DNA of 64,000 bases. Source: CAYQQQ01 sp964420125 (lineage in GTDB: Bacteria > Actinomycetota > Acidimicrobiia > Acidimicrobiales > Microtrichaceae). Below the pieces are notes generated by a model that worked only from the letters and a program-made list of their open reading frames with translations, made no database searches and was not told where the DNA came from. The position numbers and the translations under genes were made by a program. Shown one piece after another: positions 1-8,179 of this stretch. Every line of letters begins with the position of its first letter. Positions within the stretch are counted from its first letter, which is position 1. Location: NCBI GenBank assembly GCA_964420125.1, contig CAYQQQ010000020.1, forward strand, positions 1 through 64,000. Reading direction: 5' to 3'.

Positions 1-186
1 TCGATCCCGACCGAAATCGCGAGCACCAACCAGAGTTTGCTCAGCAGTCTCCTAGAGGTCGGGGCTGAACCGCAGCCGACGACCGGGCGAGCGGCGGGTG
101 AACTCTCGCCGCCGGATCGACGACACCTCCGGCACGGTCGGCGCGAGACTCGGCAGGGCCCCCACGACCCAGGATCGGAGGCGCCG

Positions 187-1854
187 ATGGGTGCGGACAT
201 CGTCATCTCGGGCGGCACGGTGATCGACGGCACGGGTGCGCCCCCCCGGCGAGCGGACGTGGCGATCACCGACGGGTTGATCTCGGAGATCGGCAGGGGC
301 CTGGTCGCGTCGCGCACGATCGACGCGACCGACCTGGTGGTGAGCCCGGGCTTCATCGACATCCACACCCACTACGACGCACAGGTCTTCTGGGACCCTC
401 ACCTCACCCCGTCGTGCCACCACGGCGTCACCACCGTGATCGCCGGCAACTGCGGCTTCACCATCGCCCCCGTCGCCGTGCAGGACGGTCCGGGGACGCT
501 GGCCCGGACGCTGCACCACGTCGAGGACATGAGCATCGACACCTTGGCCGCCGGGGTGCCGTGGGACGAGTTCCGGACCTTCCCCGAGTACCTGGACGCC
601 GTCGAGCGCCGGGGCGTGGCGCTCAACTACGGGTGCTACGTGGGCCACACCGCCCTGCGGCTCTGGGCGATGGGCGATGCCGCCTACGACCGCGATCCCA
701 CCGACGACGAGCTCGCCGCCATGGTCGCCGCCGTCGAGGAGGCGATGGCGGCGGGGGCCGTCGGCTTCGCCAGCAGCCACTCCCCGACCCACAACGGCGA
801 AGGGGGTCGGCCGGTGCCGAGCCGGCGTTCGGGGATGGACGAGCTCCTGGCGCTCACCGCGCCGCTGCGCGACGCCCGGCGCGGTGTGCTCGCCATGCTC
901 CCGGGAGACGGCCTCACCCACGACGACCTCTTCTCCCTCTGGGAGCAGGTCCGGCGCCCGATCACCTGGACGGCGCTGCTCACCCTCAAGGGCATCCCCT
1001 ACCACGAGAAGGTGATCGCCCGGCACGACCGCGAGCGCAGCCGCGGGGCGCAGGTGTGGCCCCAGGTGTCGTGTCGACCCCTGGTGTTCCAGATGAACCT
1101 GGCCGACCCGTTCACCTTCAACATGCGCGACTCGTTCCGTGAGCTGATGGACCAGCCCAGGGAGCGGCGGTTGGCCGCCTACCGCGACCCCGCCTGGCGG
1201 GCCGAGGCGTGGAAGGACCTCAACGGGCGGGGCGCCCTCCCGGTGAACTGGGCGGCGTTGTCGGTGGCCGAGAGCGACCACCACCCCGGGCTGGTCGGCC
1301 AGGGGGTGGTGGAGCTCGCCGAGCGACGGGGCACGACCGCGCTGGACGTGATGCTCGACGTGTCGATCGAGGACGACCTTCGCACCCGTTTCTGGTCGGT
1401 GCTGGCCAACGACGACCCCGACGCCATCGCCTGGCTCCTCCCCCGCGACGGCGTGCTGCTGGGCCTCGCCGACTCGGGTGCGCACGTCAGCCAGCTCTGC
1501 GATGCCTGCTTCGCCACCGATCTGCTCGGCAACTGGGTGCGAGAACAGGACGTGATGGCCGTGGAGCGCGCCGTCCACAAGCTCACCGGCGAACCCGCCG
1601 CCGTGTTCGGCCTCGAGGACCGTGGCCTGCTCGAGGTGGGCAAGGCGGCCGACGTCGCCGTGTTCGACTTCGACACCGTGGCACCCGGCCCGCTCCGCCG
1701 GATCGTGGACTTCCCGGCCGGCGGCGAGCGCCTCACGGCGGACCGCCCCGTGGGGATGCAGCACGTGCTGGTCAACGGCGAGCCGATCCGACTCGACGGC
1801 ACCTCGCTGCTCGCAGAGCTCGACGCGGTGCCGGGACAGGTGCTGAGGGTCTGA
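187..1854 (+). CDS. Amidohydrolase, D-aminoacylase (Amidohydro_3) family
   Basis: The product (555 aa) is a metal-dependent amidohydrolase of the N-acyl-D-amino-acid deacylase type, expected to hydrolyse an N-acyl or cyclic amide in the cytoplasm. The N-terminal beta-sandwich segment is followed by the barrel with the metal motif HTHYD (His60, His62), a GNCGF loop with Cys89, and a late SDSGAH motif around Asp429; these are the usual metal ligands of the family. The ATG at 187 is chosen over an in-frame start at 37 because similarity to the family begins at MGADIVISGG and a GGAGG ribosome site lies 5 bases upstream. An esterase gene follows 60 bp downstream on the same strand and may be cotranscribed. 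The substrate cannot be told from sequence; D-aminoacylase-like proteins in actinomycetes are often mis-named. Nothing recognisable lies in bases 1-186. Confidence 0.88.
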   Translation: MGADIVISGGTVIDGTGAPPRRADVAITDGLISEIGRGLVASRTIDATDLVVSPGFIDIHTHYDAQVFWDPHLTPSCHHGVTTVIAGNCGFTIAPVAVQDGPGTLARTLHHVEDMSIDTLAAGVPWDEFRTFPEYLDAVERRGVALNYGCYVGHTALRLWAMGDAAYDRDPTDDELAAMVAAVEEAMAAGAVGFASSHSPTHNGEGGRPVPSRRSGMDELLALTAPLRDARRGVLAMLPGDGLTHDDLFSLWEQVRRPITWTALLTLKGIPYHEKVIARHDRERSRGAQVWPQVSCRPLVFQMNLADPFTFNMRDSFRELMDQPRERRLAAYRDPAWRAEAWKDLNGRGALPVNWAALSVAESDHHPGLVGQGVVELAERRGTTALDVMLDVSIEDDLRTRFWSVLANDDPDAIAWLLPRDGVLLGLADSGAHVSQLCDACFATDLLGNWVREQDVMAVERAVHKLTGEPAAVFGLEDRGLLEVGKAADVAVFDFDTVAPGPLRRIVDFPAGGERLTADRPVGMQHVLVNGEPIRLDGTSLLAELDAVPGQVLRV

Positions 1855-1914
1855 CCCGGGCGACCGGGAGCGCTGGGCGTGGAGCCGACGACGACGATGC
1901 GGCAGGCTGGTGCG

Positions 1915-2964
1915 ATGGCACCCAAGTATCGACGGTCCGTCCCGTTCACCCTCGTGCGACGCGCGCTGGCCGTGCCGGACCGCGTCGTGCAGATGATCGC
2001 CGGTGACCCGATCGAGGTGGACGGTCGGGTGCTGAACCGCACGGTGCAGCTGATGCTGGCCGTGGAGGGGCGCACCGGTCTGGGGGCGCTCGACGGCGAC
2101 AGCGTCGCGGAGCGCCGGGCGCGCATGCGGCAGGCAGCCGCGCTGGGGATGCCGATCGCCACCGACCTGCACGTCAGCGACCGGTACATCCCCGGAGCGG
2201 TCGGCCTCCTGCAGGTGCGCGTGTACCGGCCGTTCGGACTCGGTGCCGCTCCCCCGGCCATCGTGTACTTCCACGGGGGCGGCTGGGTGGTGGGCGACCT
2301 CGACAGCCACGACGGGTCCTGTCGGGTGCTGGCCATCGAGAGCGGGTGCGTGGTGATCTCGGTGGACTACCGCCTGGCGCCCGAGCACCGCTTCCCCGCT
2401 GCCGCCGAGGACTGCGTGGCCGCCTACCGGTGGGTCGTGGCCAGCGCCGCCGACCTCTCGATCGACGGTCGCGCCGTGGCGGTGATGGGCGACAGCGCCG
2501 GCGGGAACCTGGCCGCCGTCGTGGCCCAGCTGGCGCGGGACCTCGACGTGGCGCCGCCCGTGGCGCAGGGCCTCGTGTACCCGGGGCTCGACTTCCGCAT
2601 GCAGACCCGCTCGATCGAGCTGTTCGCCGAGGGCTTCTTCCTCAGCCGCGCCGACATGGACTGGTTCTGCGCCCAGTACCTGCCCGACCCGGCCGACATC
2701 ACCAACCCGCTGGCGTCGCCGGCGCTGGCCGACGACCTCAGCGGCCTGGCACCGGCGTGGGTGTGGACTGCGGGGTTCGATCCCCTGCGCGACGAAGGGA
2801 AGGCCTACGCCGAGGCCCTCGACAAGGCCGGCGTGGCGGTGCACCAACGCTGCTACGACGACCAGGTGCACGGCTTCTTCGGCATGGGCGTGCTGCCCGG
2901 CGGGCTCGACATCATCACCGAGATGAGCCGCGACATGGGCGAGCTGGTGCGCGCCGGGCGTTGA
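1915..2964 (+). CDS. Alpha/beta hydrolase, hormone-sensitive-lipase family esterase
   Basis: This is a 349-aa carboxylesterase of the HSL group (bacterial esterase family IV). It has the oxyanion motif HGGGW at residues 120-124, the nucleophile elbow GDSAGG with Ser194, an Asp in the FDPLRDEG segment and the catalytic His in VHGFFG. It should hydrolyse short to medium acyl esters. No signal peptide is visible. In-frame starts at GTG 1879 and ATG 1897 are also possible; ATG 1915 fits the usual family N-terminus but has no strong ribosome site, so the start is uncertain. It follows the amidohydrolase closely on the same strand. Confidence 0.87.
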   Translation: MAPKYRRSVPFTLVRRALAVPDRVVQMIAGDPIEVDGRVLNRTVQLMLAVEGRTGLGALDGDSVAERRARMRQAAALGMPIATDLHVSDRYIPGAVGLLQVRVYRPFGLGAAPPAIVYFHGGGWVVGDLDSHDGSCRVLAIESGCVVISVDYRLAPEHRFPAAAEDCVAAYRWVVASAADLSIDGRAVAVMGDSAGGNLAAVVAQLARDLDVAPPVAQGLVYPGLDFRMQTRSIELFAEGFFLSRADMDWFCAQYLPDPADITNPLASPALADDLSGLAPAWVWTAGFDPLRDEGKAYAEALDKAGVAVHQRCYDDQVHGFFGMGVLPGGLDIITEMSRDMGELVRAGR

Positions 2965-3016
2965 TCGCGGCCCGGACATTCGCGAAGGCCGGCGGCCCAC
3001 CTGCCGATGAGAGGGG

Positions 3017-3475
3017 GTGGAGCGACGCACGCCCCTGTGGCTCAGCCACCACTGGCCCGAGGACTACCACCGCTGCTCGCGCCTGGGTTGGCGCCACGTG
3101 TGCCGGCGCTGCCTGGTCGTGTACCCGACCCTGGTGGCGGTGAGCGTGCTGGCCCTGGCCGGCCTTCGAGGACCGGGGTCGTGGGAGCCGTGGGTCGTGT
3201 GGCTGCTCCCGTTGCCGGCGACGGTGGAGTGGTGCGGGGAGCACCTCGGGCGGCTCCGGTACTCCCCACGACGCAACGTGGCGCTCTCCGCGGTCGCCGC
3301 CGTCGGCGTCGGCGTGGCCTTCGCCCGCTACCTCGAACGACCAGCCGATCCGCTGTTCTGGGCGGTGGTGCTCTCCTACGGCGTGGTCTGCCTCGCGGCG
3401 GCGCTGCTGGGCGCGAGGTTCCAGCCGACCGGAGGAGCCGAGGGGAACGGCGGCAGGGAGGGCTCGATCATGTGA
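3017..3475 (+). CDS. Small Cys/His-rich membrane protein (DUF2085-like)
   Basis: The 152-aa product has a His/Cys-rich N-terminus (a HRC and a CRRC pattern within residues 18-32) followed by three hydrophobic segments (about residues 34-50, 58-72 and 82-132). This recalls the DUF2085 integral membrane family, where conserved His, Arg and Cys residues precede membrane helices, but I cannot confirm the family. The GTG start at 3017 follows a purine-rich GAGAGGGG. The last 100 bp overlap the 3' end of the convergent serine hydrolase gene; both reading frames look natural there. Function unknown. Confidence 0.6.
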   Translation: MERRTPLWLSHHWPEDYHRCSRLGWRHVCRRCLVVYPTLVAVSVLALAGLRGPGSWEPWVVWLLPLPATVEWCGEHLGRLRYSPRRNVALSAVAAVGVGVAFARYLERPADPLFWAVVLSYGVVCLAAALLGARFQPTGGAEGNGGREGSIM

Positions 3476-4764
3476 CGCCAGTCGACCGGCGGCTCGGGCC
3501 CCTCGAAGCGCCAGTCACCTGGGTCGTGCACCTCGACGTCGGTCACGGCCTGCATCAGCAGCCGGTCGAAGCGCCAATCCCACTTGGGCCGTATCCCCGG
3601 AGACTCGCCCATCGGGTCCCCGAAGAGCTCGGGGGGCAGGCCCATGCGCACCACCACCATGTCCAGGCTGGGGATGACCGTGACCTCCTGGTCGAAGAGA
3701 CCGCTGTAGCCGAATGCGTCCCGCGGCAGCGCCGGCCACAGCGGTCGGTCCTTGCGCTGGTAGCCCGGGAACCCGGAGTTGAGGTGCCAGTCCCCGGAGT
3801 TGGTCCACCAGTTGAAGCCGTAGCCCGGGTTGGCGTCGGAACCGGTCGCCCCCTGACGGACGTACTCCGGCTCGACCAGCCGCTGGCCGCGCCAGCTCCC
3901 CTCATGGAGCAGCAGGTGGCCCAGCTTCGACCAGGCGATGGGCGTCATCTCCAGGGCGAAGAACCCCTGGGTGCGCCCGACGCCGTCTCGCCCCCAGCGC
4001 CAGTCGCCCCGACCGATCCCGATGGGCTCGAACAGCTCGCGAGCGGTGAACGCCTGGAACTCCTCCCCGACCGCCGCTTCCACGACCGCGACCAGCACCG
4101 TGAGGGTGGTCTGGGCGTACAGGAAGCGGGTTCCCGGCTCGGCTTCGAAGGGTCGCTGGAGGGTGACCGCTGCGGAGTCGGCGTAGGTGGCGGCCCACAG
4201 GTCGTTCACCCAGGCGAAGCGCAGGCCGGAGGTCTGGGTGAGCAGCTGGCGCACCGTGATGGCTCCGTGGGCGGGATCGAGCCCGTCGAGGTGCGCGGAG
4301 ATCGGATCGTCGACCCCGAGGCGGCCCAGCGCCGCCGCCCGACCCACCACCGTGGCGACCACCCCTTTGGTCATCGACCAACCGGACAGCGGCACCCACT
4401 CGGTGGCGGGGTCGTTGGCGCTGCGAGCCACGAGGCAGCCGTGGCGGTACACCCGCACCGACTGGGCGCCGCGCACCGTGGCGTAGTGGACCGCCGCCTC
4501 CACGCCGACCCGATCGAGCCCGACCTCCTCCGGTTCCGCGACGCCGAAGGGGTCTCCGGGAGCGGGGACCTCGCAACGTCGGGCCGGAGGAGCGTCCGGG
4601 GCGGGCCGCCCCCCGGCGCTCCCCACCGCGCCGCCGGTGCCGCCGCCGACCAGCGGACGGGCGCAGCCGACGAGCGTCACGGCCGCCACGGCGGCCACGA
4701 CGACCACACCGACGCACGATGCGCGGCCGCGCGTCGCCGACGCGCCGATCGATCGTGTGGCCAT
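3376..4764 (-). CDS. Secreted serine hydrolase lipoprotein, class C beta-lactamase fold
   Basis: The 462-aa product belongs to the beta-lactamase-related serine hydrolases (class C penicillin-binding protein, EstB and 6-aminohexanoate-dimer hydrolase group). An N-terminal hydrophobic stretch ends in a lipobox-like LVGC near residue 33, so it is probably a lipoprotein on the outer face of the membrane. The catalytic SxxK is SMTK with Ser130 and Lys133; a YAQT segment further on supplies the Tyr of the second motif. Many homologues act on esters or peptides, not beta-lactams, so resistance should not be inferred. The gene is convergent with and overlaps the preceding small membrane protein by 100 bp, and is divergent from the LigD-type polymerase. 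Confidence 0.85.
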   Translation of the reverse strand: MATRSIGASATRGRASCVGVVVVAAVAAVTLVGCARPLVGGGTGGAVGSAGGRPAPDAPPARRCEVPAPGDPFGVAEPEEVGLDRVGVEAAVHYATVRGAQSVRVYRHGCLVARSANDPATEWVPLSGWSMTKGVVATVVGRAAALGRLGVDDPISAHLDGLDPAHGAITVRQLLTQTSGLRFAWVNDLWAATYADSAAVTLQRPFEAEPGTRFLYAQTTLTVLVAVVEAAVGEEFQAFTARELFEPIGIGRGDWRWGRDGVGRTQGFFALEMTPIAWSKLGHLLLHEGSWRGQRLVEPEYVRQGATGSDANPGYGFNWWTNSGDWHLNSGFPGYQRKDRPLWPALPRDAFGYSGLFDQEVTVIPSLDMVVVRMGLPPELFGDPMGESPGIRPKWDWRFDRLLMQAVTDVEVHDPGDWRFEGPEPPVDWRHMIEPSLPPFPSAPPVGWNLAPSSAAARQTTP

Positions 4765-4862
4765 GATCCCCCTTCCCGCGAGCGGGTTCCCGTTCCCCGC
4801 GGGTGGCCACCGCCCGAGACCTCTCCGAGGAACCCTCGGGAAGGGACACTAGCGTCTGGGCG

Positions 4863-5891
4863 ATGGTCAGCCCCGCACCGCTGGAGGTGGAGCTCGACGG
4901 GCGCGTCGTCCCGGTGACGAACCCCGACAAGGTCTGGTTCCCCGAGGTGGGTCTCACCAAGGCAGACCTCGTGAGGTACTTCTGCGACCTGGGGGACCCC
5001 GTGCTGCGGGCCATGGGCGGCCGGCCCGTGCTGCTCGAGCGCTACCCCGACGGACCGGGAGGCAACTCCTTCTTCCAGAAGCGAGTACCGGCCTCGCGGC
5101 CCGACTGGCTGCGCACCACCGTCGTCTCCACGCCCAACGGCACCACCTCACAGGCCTTGGTCATCGAGGACCTCGCCCACGTGATCTGGGCGGTGAACCT
5201 CGGCTGCTTCGGGTTCCACGTGTGGCCCAGCCGGGCCGCCGACCCGCGCCGCTCCGACGAGCTCCGCCTCGACCTCGACCCGCAGCCGGGGGTGAGCTTC
5301 GACGAGGTGCGCCGGGCGGCGCACCTCGTCCGGGAGCTGCTCGACGAGCTGGACGTTCGCAGCTGGGTGAAGACCTCCGGCAGCAAGGGCGTGCACGTGT
5401 ACGTGCCGCTGGAACCCCGATGGGACGCGTTCGCCGTGCGCAGCGCGGCCGTCGCCGCAGCCCGGGAGCTGGCCAGACGCCACCCCGACCTGCTGACCGA
5501 CGCATGGTGGAAGGAGGAGCGGGGACGGCGGGTGTTCGTGGACTTCAACCAGAACGCGCCCCACAAGACCGTCTTCGGCGCCTGGTCGGTACGTCCGCGT
5601 GCCGGTGCTCAGGTCTCGACCCCGGTGGGGTGGGAGGAGCTCGATCTCGTGGAACCCGACGAGCTGAACGCGGTGACGGTCCCTGCTCGGTTGGCCGCCA
5701 CCGGCGATCCCTGGGAGGACCGCTGGGACCATCGGCAGTCGCTCGATCCGCTGCTGGCGTGGCACGAGCGCGACATGGCCGCGGGGTTGATGGACGCGCC
5801 GTGGCCGCCGGTGTACCCGAAGATGCCCAACGAACCTCCCCGAGTCGCCCCCAGCCGGGCCCGCAAGGACGACCACCCGGGATCGTCGTGA
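4863..5891 (+). CDS. Stand-alone LigD-type DNA polymerase/primase (PolDom, NHEJ family)
   Basis: This 342-aa protein is the archaeo-eukaryotic-primase polymerase module found in bacterial LigD. It has the two metal-binding Asp residues in LRLDLDP (Asp137, Asp139), the SGSKGVHV nucleotide-binding motif and the VFVDFNQN segment typical of the family. In LigD this module adds ribonucleotides or deoxynucleotides at double-strand break ends in partnership with Ku; separate copies occur in actinomycetes as Prim-PolC-like proteins with gap-filling roles. Neither the ligase nor the phosphoesterase domain is present, and no ku or ligD lies in the window. ATG 4863 is preferred over ATG 4803, because family similarity begins shortly after it. 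The gene is divergent from the serine hydrolase and convergent with the next gene. Confidence 0.9.
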   Translation: MVSPAPLEVELDGRVVPVTNPDKVWFPEVGLTKADLVRYFCDLGDPVLRAMGGRPVLLERYPDGPGGNSFFQKRVPASRPDWLRTTVVSTPNGTTSQALVIEDLAHVIWAVNLGCFGFHVWPSRAADPRRSDELRLDLDPQPGVSFDEVRRAAHLVRELLDELDVRSWVKTSGSKGVHVYVPLEPRWDAFAVRSAAVAAARELARRHPDLLTDAWWKEERGRRVFVDFNQNAPHKTVFGAWSVRPRAGAQVSTPVGWEELDLVEPDELNAVTVPARLAATGDPWEDRWDHRQSLDPLLAWHERDMAAGLMDAPWPPVYPKMPNEPPRVAPSRARKDDHPGSS

Positions 5892-5931
5892 TGGGCGGGG
5901 TCGGGGCGCGCCCCGGGAGCGCAGGCGGCGC

Positions 5932-8130
5932 TCAGTAGGTCTGCCAGGTCCCGCCGAGCTCGACCTGCCCCACCCCGGGACGGGTCCAGTCGCAGACGCC
6001 GTCGGGGAAGACGCCCTCGAGCTCGACGATCTGCGCGTCGGTCGGCTCGACGCCGTAGACCCCCGACGCCACGGCCCGGCGCACCGGCTGGAGCGCGCAC
6101 TTCCCGATGTCGTTGCGCAACGGCGCTCCGGCAGCCGTTCGGGGATCCCCCCCCATGGGGTAGGGGTCGGTGCACGGCCCGGGGCCGTCGTACACGTCGG
6201 GGCCGGCGGCGACCACCGCGCCGTCCAGGTCCAAGCAGGTGTGGACCGCCTCTGCGGGCCGGGCGTCGGCCAGCTTCTCGGAGATCGACCTCTCGCTGGT
6301 GTCGGCCTTCAGCGCGGTGGCCCACGCGTCCAGGGTGCGGGTGATCTGCGCCCCCGTGCTGAGCGCCCCCGAGAGCTGCTCCAGCAGGTCGCCCTCAGGG
6401 GGCTTCGGACGGGTCCACAGGGCCAGGTTCGGCGCCGGTGCACCGTCGGTGCCGCGCAGCCGCTCGGCCAGGCTGAACATGCGGAAGCGGTCGTGGATGT
6501 CACCGCTCTGGTCGGCGTACACGTTCATGGCGATGATCGGGATCTCGTGCAGCCCCCCTCCCTGGCTGACGCGACCGCTGCGGTAGGCCGACTCGATGGT
6601 CGCCTCCTCGGCGACCATGCGCTGCGGCTGGTGTCGGCCGTCGACGTCGAGCCCCCCGATGCCGGAGTTGAGGGCGAGGAACTGCTCGAAGGAGATCACC
6701 CCGTCCTCCAGCGCCTGGAGGCCGTACTGGACCCCGGTGTTGTCGAGCGGCCGTCGAGCGAACCCGGTCGCAGGGTCACGGCCGAACACGTTGACGTAGG
6801 AGTCCTGGAAGGTGCAGCGGACGCCGTCGGGGTTGGCCTGGGCGTCGTAGAGCTGCTCTGGCGGCACCACCGCCAGGCCCTTGTCCAGGCCGGGCAGGCT
6901 GGTCAGCAGGTTGCCCTGCACCGCATCGCCGAAGCCGCACTTGGTCGGGTCCACCACCGGCACGAAGGACTGCTCCCACACCATGCAGGTGGTGGTGCTC
7001 AGGTGGCCGTTGACCGCAGACTGCTGGCGGGCGTCGAAGGAGCGCCCCGCGTCGGTGGCGTAGAAGGACCGGAGCAGGGCGCAGTCGATGACGCCGGGTG
7101 CGATGGAGGCGGCGTCGGGGAAGGTGAGCGTCGGACCGATGGCATCGAGGATCCCCGGGTAGTTCTGGGCGATCAGGACCTGCTGGATCGCCCCGCCCGA
7201 ACCGCCCTCGCCGATCGTGAGCTCCGGCACGCCGAGCGTCTCGCTGAAGTGCTCCTTGACCATCATGGCGGTCTCGGCGGAGAGCACGTCGTTGCACTGA
7301 ACCTGGAAGGTGTTGAGGGTGGAGGTGGCGAAGGCGTAGCCGTCGGCCAGCAGCGACCTGTCGGGCGGACCGAGCATCGTGAAGCCCTGGCCGAAGGTGG
7401 TGCCGCACCCTCCTCCGAACCGGTAGACCAGCCGGCCGTTCCAGTGGTCGCGGTCGAACTCGGGGATCGGCGAGTCGGTGGTGTGCAGGCTCACGATCTC
7501 GTAGACCGCACGGTTGATCACCCCTCGCTCCACCCGCAGCACCGCCGGCCGCGAGGTGCCGTCGAGCTCCACCGTGGCCGCCTCGGGCGGCACCTGGGAG
7601 GGCTCGGCCACCGTGTGCAGCTCCCCTTCGGCATCGATCCACCCGAAGCTCACCACGGTGTCGGCCAGGCACTCGGGAGGCTCGGCCGGAGCGAGGCCGA
7701 AGTTGTGGGTGGTGCACACCGTCATGGGCAGGCGCTCGCCGGAGAAGACCGGGCCGTTGCGAGGATGGTCCACCACCTCCAGCTCGCCGCGCCCGTCCGG
7801 GGTGCGAACCTCGATCGTGGACGCACCGGCCGGCAGCCCTCCCACCAGGCCCACGGAGCGGTCGCCGACGGGCTCGAAGGCGACCTGCACAGGCTCGCCC
7901 TCGATGCGCACCTCCTCGACCCGGGTCGCGTCGACGGCGAGCAGGACATCGCCGCCGGTGACCATGTCGGCGCGGGCGGACAACGCCTCCACCCTCACCT
8001 GCGCCTCACCGGCCACCTGGGCAGCCGACCGTTCCGAGGGGTCGCCGCCACCAGAGCAGGCGGCGAGCAGCAGGCCGGCCGAGAGCACCACGGCGGCGGG
8101 AAGCCGGCGCGCCGGCGACGATCTCTGCAT
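5932..8130 (-). CDS. Secreted lipoprotein esterase-like protein (DUF6351-like)
   Basis: The 732-aa product starts with a signal sequence ending in a lipobox (LLLAAC near residue 22). The long mature domain has a GEGGSGG nucleophile-elbow-like motif (Ser311) and many paired cysteines, consistent with an extracellular alpha/beta hydrolase of the DUF6351 or tannase/feruloyl-esterase-like kind. The family name is from memory of the sequence style (GGGCGTTFGQG, YPGILDAIGP) and not from a search. The ATG at 8130 is where the signal peptide begins; the frame stays open far upstream only because of GC-rich shadow coding and the N run. It is convergent with the LigD polymerase gene 40 bp away; a 14-bp self-complementary CGGGGCGCGCCCCG lies in that gap. 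Confidence 0.75.
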   Translation of the reverse strand: MQRSSPARRLPAAVVLSAGLLLAACSGGGDPSERSAAQVAGEAQVRVEALSARADMVTGGDVLLAVDATRVEEVRIEGEPVQVAFEPVGDRSVGLVGGLPAGASTIEVRTPDGRGELEVVDHPRNGPVFSGERLPMTVCTTHNFGLAPAEPPECLADTVVSFGWIDAEGELHTVAEPSQVPPEAATVELDGTSRPAVLRVERGVINRAVYEIVSLHTTDSPIPEFDRDHWNGRLVYRFGGGCGTTFGQGFTMLGPPDRSLLADGYAFATSTLNTFQVQCNDVLSAETAMMVKEHFSETLGVPELTIGEGGSGGAIQQVLIAQNYPGILDAIGPTLTFPDAASIAPGVIDCALLRSFYATDAGRSFDARQQSAVNGHLSTTTCMVWEQSFVPVVDPTKCGFGDAVQGNLLTSLPGLDKGLAVVPPEQLYDAQANPDGVRCTFQDSYVNVFGRDPATGFARRPLDNTGVQYGLQALEDGVISFEQFLALNSGIGGLDVDGRHQPQRMVAEEATIESAYRSGRVSQGGGLHEIPIIAMNVYADQSGDIHDRFRMFSLAERLRGTDGAPAPNLALWTRPKPPEGDLLEQLSGALSTGAQITRTLDAWATALKADTSERSISEKLADARPAEAVHTCLDLDGAVVAAGPDVYDGPGPCTDPYPMGGDPRTAAGAPLRNDIGKCALQPVRRAVASGVYGVEPTDAQIVELEGVFPDGVCDWTRPGVGQVELGGTWQTY

Positions 8131-8179
8131 CGGCGGGACGTTAGTCGACCCCTTCGGCCACCTCCCTGCCCGTCCGGCC

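Noticed and set aside
52..3030. A 992-codon open frame on the minus strand opposite the amidohydrolase and esterase
   Set aside because: It has low-complexity His/Arg/Gly/Val composition typical of an antisense shadow in GC-rich DNA, and the plus strand has two clear enzymes.
5902..5915. CGGGGCGCGCCCCG between convergent genes as a terminator
   Set aside because: The sequence is self-complementary but leaves almost no loop and has no tail; at this GC content such words are expected by chance.
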